Origin: Treponema sp.
Lineage (GTDB): Bacteria > Spirochaetota > Spirochaetia > Treponematales > Breznakiellaceae
Length of the DNA stretch: 21,960 nt
NCBI GenBank assembly: GCA_031288005.1
Contig: JAITSE010000098.1
Span: 1 to 21,960 of the forward strand
Reading direction: 5' to 3'
Shown: positions 6,234 to 12,818 of the stretch, piece after piece
Layout: the number at the start of each line of letters is the position of its first letter
How positions within the stretch are numbered: position 1 is the stretch's first letter
Notes under the pieces: model-generated
What the model was told of the DNA's origin: nothing
The model's database searches: none
Seen by the model: the letters and a program-made list of their open reading frames with translations, nothing else
Program-made: the position numbers and the translations under genes

Positions 6234-7403
6234 TCAGCCTACTGCCTGTTTTAGTTCCGCCGCTTTACCGGTCTTTTCCCAGGGAAATTCCGGGCGGCCA
6301 AAATGTCCGTAGACGGCGGTTTTCCGGTAGATCGGGCGGAGCAGATCCAATTCCGCGATGATCCCCGCAGGAGTCAGGTCAAAAACTTTGGTGACCGCTT
6401 CGGATATGCGGGCTTCCGGAACTACAGCGGTCCCGAAGGTGTCTACCATAACCGAAACCGGGAAGGGAACTCCGATAGCATAGGCCAGTTCCACTTCGCA
6501 GCGTTCCGCCAGCCGGGCGGCGACTATATTTTTTGCGACATACCGGGCTATATAGGCGGCGGATCTGTCTACTTTGGTGGGGTCTTTGCCGGAAAAAGCG
6601 CCGCCCCCGTGCCGGCCCATCCCGCCGTAAGTGTCCACGATGATCTTCCGCCCTGTAAGCCCCGTATCCCCGAAGGGGCCGCCCACCACGAAGCGGCCTG
6701 TGGGGTTAATAAAGTATTTGGTCTTGCTGTCTAAAAGTCCCGCAGGCTCCAGAACAGGTTTAATTATCCGATCAATAACGGTATCCCTGATCTCGTCATA
6801 GGAAATGCCGTCATCATGCTGCTGGGATACAACAACAGCCTCTATACGCAGGGGCTTGCGGCCCTCGTATTCCACAGTAACCTGACTTTTGGCATCCGGC
6901 CTGAGCCATTTAACCGTCTTGGCCTTCCGCAGTTCAGACGCCTTGATAAGAATCTTATGGGCCAGGGTGATAGGCAAAGGCATGAGTTCCGGGGTTTCAT
7001 TGCAGGCGAAACCGAACATCATTCCTTGATCGCCCGCTCCCTGCTGGCCCTTGAATTCTTCAAGCCCCGTGCCGGAGACCCCCTGACTTATATCCGGAGA
7101 CTGGCTGTGTATCATGTCCAGCACGGCCATGGACTTGTAATCCAATCCGTAGGCTGGATCCGTATACCCAACGTCATGGGCTACATCCCGGACGACGTCC
7201 TGGAAATCCACAAAAGTTTGAGTGCTTATTTCCCCGCCTATAAGCACCATGGCGGTGGAAGCAAAGGTTTCGCAGGCAACCCGGCTCTTGGGGTCGTCTT
7301 TCAGGCAGGCGTCCAAAATAGCGTCGGAAATCTGATCGCAAAGTTTATCGGGATGACCTTCTCCCACAGATTCAGAAGTAAAAAAGTAATGCCGTTGTTC
7401 CAT
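6234..7403 (-). CDS. metK: S-adenosylmethionine synthetase
   Basis: Makes S-adenosylmethionine from methionine and ATP in the cytoplasm. The 389-residue product shows the family signatures in order: [25 protein letters not shown] (residues 7-31, with the ATP-contacting His and the metal-binding Asp), [15 protein letters not shown] (122-136) and [19 protein letters not shown] (266-284, phosphate loop). Length and motifs are normal. The start ATG at 7403 has AAGGAG nine bases upstream (7413-7418 on this strand). A TATACT box occurs at 7456-7451, but no convincing -35 was found. No SAM riboswitch-like leader is seen; the upstream gap is occupied by hairpin repeats. Followed by arfB after 30 bp. 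Confidence 0.98.
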   Translation of the reverse strand: MEQRHYFFTSESVGEGHPDKLCDQISDAILDACLKDDPKSRVACETFASTAMVLIGGEISTQTFVDFQDVVRDVAHDVGYTDPAYGLDYKSMAVLDMIHSQSPDISQGVSGTGLEEFKGQQGAGDQGMMFGFACNETPELMPLPITLAHKILIKASELRKAKTVKWLRPDAKSQVTVEYEGRKPLRIEAVVVSQQHDDGISYDEIRDTVIDRIIKPVLEPAGLLDSKTKYFINPTGRFVVGGPFGDTGLTGRKIIVDTYGGMGRHGGGAFSGKDPTKVDRSAAYIARYVAKNIVAARLAERCEVELAYAIGVPFPVSVMVDTFGTAVVPEARISEAVTKVFDLTPAGIIAELDLLRPIYRKTAVYGHFGRPEFPWEKTGKAAELKQAVG

Positions 7404-7507
7404 TTTTCATAACTCCTTTTTAAAAAGTAATTAACAGATGTCTGTCATACAGTATAAATATGCTCTAAGTTTAGCTGTTTTATGCGTTTATGTATATAGC
7501 GGCGCTT

Positions 7508-7657
7508 TGCGACCCGCAAGCGATCCGCAGGGTCGCACGGGTCGCTTAGGAGTTTTGGGAGCATTATCTAGTTTGAGGATTATGTTATAAGTCCCAAAAC
7601 TCCTAAGCAAGCGGCTAAGAAACCTGGAACTAAAGTTCCTTCGGTTTCATCGCTTGC
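7508..7657. repeat. Composite hairpin repeat, family copy C
   Basis: Three modules lie in series. First, TGCGACCC (7508-7515) pairs with GGGTCGCA (7530-7537), with a second GGGTCGC at 7539-7545. Second, a perfect 17-bp stem of the family word GCTTAGGAGTTTTGGGA (7544-7560) pairs with 7592-7608 over a 31-nt AT-rich loop. Third, GCAAGCG (7607-7613) / CGCTTGC (7651-7657) encloses GAAACC/GGTTTC and GGAACT/AGTTCC stems. It fills most of the 7404-7725 gap between two minus-strand genes; no gene is seen there. It may act as a terminator for the gene at 7726-9087, but no T-run follows. Confidence 0.75.
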
Positions 7658-7725
7658 ATTTTATCTTCTTAAATTAGGCTTTGCGCTGACGTCCTGTTAT
7701 TTCCGCGCCGCGAAACGGAGCTTTG

Positions 7726-9087
7726 TCATCCCCGGCTTTTTACCGGACGAGCCATAGCCGCCGCCCGCGCGTCTACGGTATTCAGTATGGCTAAAAACCT
7801 GTCCTTGCCTATAAGGTCTATAAGGCGGGCTTCGGTATAGCGCTTCGCTTCCTCCGTAAAATTCCCGACGGCAATACAGATGCCCTTGCCGGCCTTGCCC
7901 TCTTTCAGATGAGAATGAAAATCCCGGAGTATGAGTTCCCCCACGGGCCCCTGGGTACGGATGAAACGGAACATCACCACATCCGACCATTTGGGAGTAT
8001 CGACTTCGGCCAGAATATCCGCCCACTCGCTTTTATTGACCGAAATGCTGGAAATTTTGATCCTGGCCCTGGGGTAATACGTCATAACAATTTTTCTGCA
8101 CAAAGCGGCAAAGTCAGATGAGGCGGCCATTAAATAAATCTGGAGGTTCTTATTCGCGTTAAGCTCCTGGTATTTTCCAAGAAGAACAGCCGCGTCTTTG
8201 TAGGAAGCATTGGACTGGTTTATATCCCTGAGATAAGTCAGGGCCTTGCCGATTTCATTTTGCTGAATGTATGAGACTGCCAATTTGTATTTAAGCTCAA
8301 GGGACGCCTCATGCTTGATGTTCTGGTGTTTCAATCCTATCTCAAAATCTTCCGCCGCCTGCGCGTACTGACGGCGTTCCATGTTGATGGTCCCGCACAT
8401 AAGGCAGGCGCTTGGCCCCATGACCGGGTCCGGCCTGAGACGGCTGAATATTTTTACGGCCTGATCCTGCTGATTGGCCTCAAGATAACACTCGCCCAGC
8501 GTATAGAAAGATTCTTTGTCTTCCGGGGCCATGTCTATGGCTTTATGTATAAAAGACATAGCTTCTTTGTACTTCTTTATTTTGAAGAACGCATGGCCCA
8601 AATAACGGAGCGCGGGCGCATATTCAGGGTCCTGGAGCCGCGCCTGCTGAAGCAATGATATGGCTTTTTCATAGTTGTTCCGCTTAAATTCCAGAACGCC
8701 AAGATTATAATTCACTTCAAAATTATCCTGTTTTTGAGTTCTGGCTATAGACAGTTTTTTCCAGGCTTCATCGAAAAGCCCCAGCTTCATTGCGGCGAGG
8801 CCGCAGCGGGTATATACTCCGGGATCATTTGAACCAGTTTCGATCAGGCTTTCAAAAGTTTTATAGGCTTTATCCCAGGATTGTTCTTCATAGTAAATAT
8901 CCCCGGCGGTTTTAAGCCCCTGGGGGTCCTTTGGGTTTTGGCTCAGTCTTTTCCGGGCTTCCTGTAACGCGGCGTCCCTCCCTTTATTCCGTTTCGCCGC
9001 TGAAGCGCCGCTTGAACGGCCCAGAATAAACATGGCCCCGATAAATCCCAGGGCAAGAACTATAACAGCAAACAAAATTGAAATCAT
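7726..9087 (-). CDS. Membrane-anchored TPR protein with degenerate Mrr-like (restriction endonuclease fold) domain
   Basis: Function unknown. The 453-residue protein has one N-terminal membrane helix (residues 1-22, MISILFAVIVLALGFIGAMFILG) followed by a basic stretch (AAKRNKGR), which by the positive-inside rule puts the rest in the cytoplasm. Residues about 40-310 form a run of TPR helices (for example YNLGVLEFKRNNYEKAISLLQQARLQDPEYAPALRYLG). Residues about 325-437 look like the Mrr/PDDEXK fold: WADILAEVDTPKWSDVVMFRFIR, then GPVGELILRDF and KGICIAVGNFTEEAKRY...LIDLIGKDRF. The strand that normally carries the (E/Q)xK catalytic residues reads MFRFIR, so nuclease activity is doubtful. ATG 9087 is the first start after an in-frame TAA and has only a weak AAAGA site. 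Divergent from the LysM/Hsp70-like gene. A minus-strand terminator hairpin lies just upstream. Confidence 0.85.
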   Translation of the reverse strand: MISILFAVIVLALGFIGAMFILGRSSGASAAKRNKGRDAALQEARKRLSQNPKDPQGLKTAGDIYYEEQSWDKAYKTFESLIETGSNDPGVYTRCGLAAMKLGLFDEAWKKLSIARTQKQDNFEVNYNLGVLEFKRNNYEKAISLLQQARLQDPEYAPALRYLGHAFFKIKKYKEAMSFIHKAIDMAPEDKESFYTLGECYLEANQQDQAVKIFSRLRPDPVMGPSACLMCGTINMERRQYAQAAEDFEIGLKHQNIKHEASLELKYKLAVSYIQQNEIGKALTYLRDINQSNASYKDAAVLLGKYQELNANKNLQIYLMAASSDFAALCRKIVMTYYPRARIKISSISVNKSEWADILAEVDTPKWSDVVMFRFIRTQGPVGELILRDFHSHLKEGKAGKGICIAVGNFTEEAKRYTEARLIDLIGKDRFLAILNTVDARAAAMARPVKSRG

Positions 9088-9102
9088 AATCTTTAATTAT
9101 CG

Positions 9103-9137
9103 AAAAAAAAAAACGCCGCCGCAAGAGCGGACGTTTT
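9103..9137 (-). terminator. Intrinsic terminator just upstream of the TPR gene
   Basis: Read on the minus strand, AAAACG-t-CCGC-TCTT-GCGG-cgg-CGTTTT is followed by an unbroken run of 11 T (9113 down to 9103). The hairpin occupies 9110-9137. It lies 16 bp before the start codon of the TPR gene on the same strand, and no annotated minus-strand gene lies upstream of it. It could end a short unannotated transcript or act as an attenuator for the TPR gene. Confidence 0.65.
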
Positions 9138-9180
9138 CCAGACTGCTCTTTAATACCCGTCCGCCCCCGTTCTAAAACAA

Positions 9181-9223
9181 GGGCGCATCTGAAAACTCCG
9201 GTTGACTTTCCAGGCTGCGCCGG
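9181..9223. repeat. 43-bp imperfect repeat, copy 1
   Basis: About three quarters identical by eye to 12705-12746 (both begin GGGCGC, contain AAACTCCG and CTTTC, and end GCGCCGG). Both can fold into a hairpin with GCGC at the base. The rest of the 9088-9430 gap holds the terminator at 9103-9137, the duplication at 9236-9274 and the promoter at 9381-9409; no gene was seen. Confidence 0.6.
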
Positions 9224-9235
9224 CAAACTCGTTCT

Positions 9236-9274
9236 GCCGTGCAAAACAAGTTTGCCGTGCAAAACAAGTTTGCC
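9236..9274. repeat. 18-bp tandem duplication
   Basis: GCCGTGCAAAACAAGTTT occurs twice back to back (9236-9253, 9254-9271), and the next three bases (GCC, 9272-9274) begin a third unit. GGCAAAC at about 9222 can pair with GTTTGCC in the repeats. Confidence 0.8.
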
Positions 9275-9380
9275 TTGGGGAGATCAGATCACTGCCTAAG
9301 TTTTCTTAACCTTTAGTTTTTAGATGTCTCGATAAGTCTTCAATATGGGCAATACATAGTTAAAATCCGGTCTGCTTGCA

Positions 9381-9409
9381 TTGACAATTTTTTAAACCCT
9401 GTCTACAGT
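9381..9409 (+). promoter_or_regulatory. Promoter and ribosome-binding site for the Hsp70-like/LysM gene
   Basis: TTGACA (9381-9386), a 17-bp spacer and TACAGT (9404-9409, four of six). The start site would be near 9416. A strong Shine-Dalgarno AAGAGGGG (9416-9423) then lies 7 nt before ATG 9431. Unlike pyrG and the acyltransferase, this gene has a normal leader, although a very short one. Confidence 0.6.
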
Positions 9410-9430
9410 CTTATTAAGAGGGGTTGATGA

Positions 9431-10375
9431 ATGGCTTCTACTATCGGCATAAAACTTGCTAACGGAGTGTTTTATTCTATACTGGAAGAAAATTCCAAAA
9501 TAAAAAGACGGCTGATCCTTACTACGGTTCATGATAATCAAGAAAGTATGCAGATCGATCTCTACAGAAGTTTCAGTCAATCCATGGCTGACGGACTCTA
9601 CATGGGCAGCATTGTGGTAGAGAATATTAAGCCAAAACCAAAGGGTGAGCCTTCGGTAGAGCTAATCATAGCCTGCAATCCCGGCGATAAAATTACCGCG
9701 GACGCTATGGATTTGGATCCTTCCGCTAATGGGGAGCATCTGCACCTAAGCGTATCCCTCAAGTCCCTGGAATGGGACAACAGGGAGATGGAATTTACTG
9801 ATTTTGATTTTCCTGAGCCGCCGCCTGAAGGACTCTATGAAAAAAATATTTCCGCGATAGGAAGATACGGCTTGCAAGGATTTCCCGGGATTATCTTCGT
9901 TATTATGGGGGTGCTGATCATTCTCCTGGGATTTGAGTTGTGGTTCTTTGTTTATTGGAACCGGGGCAATCAAAACGCTGTAGAAATGGCCGCCGCTCAG
10001 GCTCAGCCTGACTTTCCGGATGCGTCTGTTCCAGAAATGTCCGCGATTCAGCCGCCGATTGAACAAGCCCGGACCGCAGTGCCCGTAATTGAAGCTCCTC
10101 AGGTTTCGTCACCCGGCCTTGCGGCGGCGGAAAGCCCAGCGGCGTCTGCCGGCAGCCGCAAACCGGATCCCCCTGTGGCTTCCTTCAATGTTCCCGCAAA
10201 TATCCCAAGAGACGGCTATCCATATCGCATAAGGTGGGGAGATACTCTTTGGGATATCTCAGATGCTTTCTATCGTAACCCTTGGCTTTATCCGCGCATC
10301 GCCAGGTTTAATTCCATCAGAAACCCGGACATCATTATTGCCGGGAAGATTATCCGAATTCCGCCAAGGAACTAA
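9431..10375 (+). CDS. Hsp70 substrate-binding-like domain / transmembrane helix / LysM protein
   Basis: No exact family name is known to me. In the 314-residue product, residues 3-112 resemble the beta-sandwich substrate-binding domain of DnaK: STIGIKLANGVFYSILEENSKI, TTVHDNQESMQIDLYR, MGSIVVENIKPKPKGEPSVEL and ITADAMD follow the order and spacing of that domain. There is no ATPase domain. An acidic linker leads to one membrane helix (151-176, FPGIIFVIMGVLIILLGFEL...). Next comes a Pro/Ala-rich spacer (about 185-260) and a C-terminal LysM domain (263-311, YRIRWGDTLWDISDAFYRNPWLYPRIARFN...IIIAGKIIRIPP), which binds peptidoglycan. The topology would be clamp in the cytoplasm, LysM in the periplasm. 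The start is set by a strong ribosome-binding site. Its last codons carry AAGGA, the likely site for the next gene (lytic transglycosylase), which suggests joint action on the cell wall. Confidence 0.85.
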   Translation: MASTIGIKLANGVFYSILEENSKIKRRLILTTVHDNQESMQIDLYRSFSQSMADGLYMGSIVVENIKPKPKGEPSVELIIACNPGDKITADAMDLDPSANGEHLHLSVSLKSLEWDNREMEFTDFDFPEPPPEGLYEKNISAIGRYGLQGFPGIIFVIMGVLIILLGFELWFFVYWNRGNQNAVEMAAAQAQPDFPDASVPEMSAIQPPIEQARTAVPVIEAPQVSSPGLAAAESPAASAGSRKPDPPVASFNVPANIPRDGYPYRIRWGDTLWDISDAFYRNPWLYPRIARFNSIRNPDIIIAGKIIRIPPRN

Positions 10376-10378
10376 GCC

Positions 10379-12535
10379 ATTTCTATACTCCGGACCTTCC
10401 TCCGCCTTGCCTTTTGTTTCCTTTTCATCCCAAATCTGCTTTCCTGTCAAACCCGGGAGGTTCTGGATATGAAGGCCGACAAGGCGGCGCGCCTTATTTC
10501 TGAGGGGAACCTTGACTTTATCCTCCGCGCCCGGCCTTCCCGGTTGAGCGAACTCCTCTTTCTCCATAGCGGGGCGGCCTTTTACGCAGGACTTCTTGTA
10601 GAAGATCGCAGCGCGGCGCTTAACGCTGAGGCGGATATCAAAATCGCCGGGGAACTCTACCAGGTTTCCCTGGAAAGCCCGTCTTCGCTGATCCGGGAAG
10701 CGGCGCTTCAAAGGCTTGTTCCGCTGCTTTTGAAGGCCGGGGAAGAAGATGCGGCCCGGCAATTGATTCCTGAAACATGGACCGGAAACTGGAAGGAAAT
10801 TTTCAACCTGACGGCCGCTCCGCCCTCCGCTGCGCCGGGGACTAACGAAACCGCGGGCCGGAAGCTGGCCGTCTTTTTTATGAGCGCTCCGCTGGACGAA
10901 GCGTACATTTGGGGCTGGACGGCATCGGACAAAGGACTCTTTACCGGCGCTGAAAACGCCGCCATAACAGGGCGTCTTGCGGCGTCCCGTTCGTCCTTCG
11001 CTGAAGCCATCACGGCGTTTCGGGAAACTCTGGAACAGGATGAGACTCTCTTTTTGCGGTATCCTGCGCTGCTTAACGATCTTGGCCGGACTTTTCAGTT
11101 TTCCGCTGCCCTGGACGAAGGTTCCGCCTTGTTTCAGGAATGGGAAAAGCGGCTTTCCGGTGGTATTTTGGGGGACGCCGCAAGGGAAACAACTTATCTT
11201 TTGCCCTACTTTGCGGGCCGCATGGAACGCCAAGCGGGGCGCTACGGGGAAGCGGTGGAAATTTTTACCCGCGCCTTGGCCGCCGCTCCGGACGATGTGC
11301 AGGAAGACGCCTGTATGTGGTACATTCTGAATGTTATTCAGTCAGGCAGCCCGGAATCCTTCATTCCGATGCTCAAAACTTATATACCCCGCTGGCATAA
11401 TATTTCTAATTTTGAAGATATCTTAGAACGCCAAGCCAGATACCTCACGGCAAACCGTCAATGGGACGCCCTCTTTGAGATATATTCCCTCTTTCCGGCA
11501 GGGGCCGGCTTAGCGGCCCGGGGCCAGTACGCATATATCCTGGGCCGGGCAGTTTCTCTAGGTTTCTATGGCGGCGTTTCGCCCGGCAAGGAGGACGCCT
11601 CATCCTTGGCGGCATCTTTTTTTCAGGCTGCAAGGGATGAACCGGCGGCGTCTTTTTATTACCGGGCTTTGGCGGGCCGCTTTTTAGACGCCCCCCCCAT
11701 AGCCATTCCAAAGGCGCGGGCTTACGGCATCACAAAGGAAGAAACGGCGGTATTCCAAGGAGCGGAAATAGTGGACCCTAGTCCCTTGGACAGCGCTCCG
11801 GCGGAATTCCTTTTGGGTTTTTTCGAGTACGGCGTGGGCGGCCATATTGCCCCTTATCTTCAAAATCTGCGGGAAAAACTTGCGGATGAGGAACTCAGGG
11901 AACTTGTCAAGGCCTTTAGCGCGGCGGAACGCTGGAGCGACGCCATACGCCTTATGGCCTTCTTGATGGGCCGAAAGGATTACGAATTTACCCGGCAGGA
12001 CCTGGAACTCAGTTTCCCCCAGCCTTTCCGGGATTTAGTGGAAACCTACGCCCGGGAAACGGATATTCCGGCGCATCTTCTCTACGGACTTATCCGTACC
12101 GAAAGCGCCTTTGACCCGGAGATACATTCCCGCTCCGGGGCCGCCGGACTGACTCAGCTTATGACCGCCACGGCCCTGGATATGGCTGACCGCCTTGGCC
12201 GCCGCGGAGGGCCGCAATATGCCGAGAACGGCGAAATAAACCTAAAAGACCCGGAAACCAACATTCATCTGGGGGCAGTTTACCTTGCCTATCTTATGAA
12301 TAATCTCAAGAATCCCATGATCGCTATTCTGGCTTACAACGGCGGCCTGGGAAGGGTTCGGCGCTGGCTGGCCGGGAGCGGAGAAAACCTGTTCCCGGAA
12401 GATATCTTCGCGGAAACAATAGAAATATCCGAAACAAGAGAATACGGACGGAAGGTCTTAGGTGCGGCCGCCGTATATGGTTATCTGTATTATGGTGTAT
12501 CGATGGAAGATATAGTTGCCGATATTATTAAATAA
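10379..12535 (+). CDS. Lipoprotein lytic transglycosylase (SLT domain), probable ATT start
   Basis: Cleaves the MurNAc-GlcNAc bond of peptidoglycan with formation of 1,6-anhydroMurNAc. From the ATT start the product has 718 residues. The catalytic domain is C-terminal (about 550-680): Glu575 in LIRTESAFDPEIHSRSGAAGLTQLM and AYNGGLGRVRRW are the SLT signatures. The preceding 500 residues are alpha-helical and TPR-like, as in Slt70-type enzymes. The first ATG is at 10469 (with GGGAGG upstream), but the in-frame sequence before it encodes a lipoprotein signal peptide (SILRTFLRLAFCFLFIPNLLSC, lipobox LLSC, Cys23) and contains no ATG, GTG or TTG. ATT 10379 lies 8 nt after AAGGA and 3 nt after the stop of the LysM gene, so I chose it. 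If ATG 10469 is used, the protein would be 688 aa without a signal. Confidence 0.9.
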   Translation: MSILRTFLRLAFCFLFIPNLLSCQTREVLDMKADKAARLISEGNLDFILRARPSRLSELLFLHSGAAFYAGLLVEDRSAALNAEADIKIAGELYQVSLESPSSLIREAALQRLVPLLLKAGEEDAARQLIPETWTGNWKEIFNLTAAPPSAAPGTNETAGRKLAVFFMSAPLDEAYIWGWTASDKGLFTGAENAAITGRLAASRSSFAEAITAFRETLEQDETLFLRYPALLNDLGRTFQFSAALDEGSALFQEWEKRLSGGILGDAARETTYLLPYFAGRMERQAGRYGEAVEIFTRALAAAPDDVQEDACMWYILNVIQSGSPESFIPMLKTYIPRWHNISNFEDILERQARYLTANRQWDALFEIYSLFPAGAGLAARGQYAYILGRAVSLGFYGGVSPGKEDASSLAASFFQAARDEPAASFYYRALAGRFLDAPPIAIPKARAYGITKEETAVFQGAEIVDPSPLDSAPAEFLLGFFEYGVGGHIAPYLQNLREKLADEELRELVKAFSAAERWSDAIRLMAFLMGRKDYEFTRQDLELSFPQPFRDLVETYARETDIPAHLLYGLIRTESAFDPEIHSRSGAAGLTQLMTATALDMADRLGRRGGPQYAENGEINLKDPETNIHLGAVYLAYLMNNLKNPMIAILAYNGGLGRVRRWLAGSGENLFPEDIFAETIEISETREYGRKVLGAAAVYGYLYYGVSMEDIVADIIK

Positions 12536-12536
12536 G

Positions 12537-12554
12537 CCGGTTTCACCGGGTTTT
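12537..12554 (+). terminator. Weak hairpin at the end of the transglycosylase gene
   Basis: CCGGT-TTC-ACCGG followed by G and four T, one base after the TAA stop. The 5-bp stem and short T-run make it a weak intrinsic terminator. Confidence 0.4.
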
Positions 12555-12630
12555 AGTCTGGCGGACCAAAAGTCCATGCCGGCGGCATCGAAATTCCGTT
12601 TTGACGCTTGCTTTTGTAATTTTTAAGGCC

Positions 12631-12746
12631 GAGGTTCAAAATATTAAATTTTGAAAGCCTCAAATAAGCATGAAATTGCCCTAAAGCCCGGCTGCCGGAC
12701 TTTAGGGCGCTTCTTGAAACTCCGCTTGGCTTTCAAGAAGCGCCGG
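12631..12746. repeat. Three consecutive hairpins before ftsK
   Basis: TTCAAAAT (12635-12642) / ATTTTGAA (12648-12655), extended by GAGG/CCTC; GCCCTAAAG-c-CCGG (12678-12691) / CCGG-a-CTTTAGGGC (12695-12708); and a perfect 14-bp stem 12706-12719 / 12731-12744. The last hairpin (12705-12746) is the second copy of the repeat at 9181-9223. There is no T-run after it. The gap to ftsK otherwise shows no gene and no clear promoter. Confidence 0.7.
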
Positions 12747-12818
12747 GGTAAGAAAACGGCAGCTAAACTTCCCTGTTTAGTCTGCCCGGACATTTTTTAG
12801 CCTGGAGGGTTCCCGTTA

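Noticed and set aside
7404..7510. SAM riboswitch upstream of metK
   Set aside because: No S-box or other SAM-class core motif or terminator arrangement was recognised in the short leader; the hairpins further up belong to the dispersed repeat family.
8984..9262. Small minus-strand protein in the gap before the TPR gene
   Set aside because: The frame runs through an intrinsic terminator with 11 T and overlaps the TPR gene start in another frame; no ribosome-binding site or recognisable domain.
10373..10375. Stop-codon readthrough fusing the LysM protein to the transglycosylase in the same frame
   Set aside because: The two genes are in one frame with only the TAA between, but a full lipoprotein signal peptide directly after the stop and AAGGA before it fit a separate start better than a fusion.
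10259..11233. Minus-strand frame of 324 codons across the LysM/transglycosylase junction
   Set aside because: It is antisense to two clearly supported genes and its composition (Arg/Pro/Gly/Lys rich) is typical of a shadow frame.
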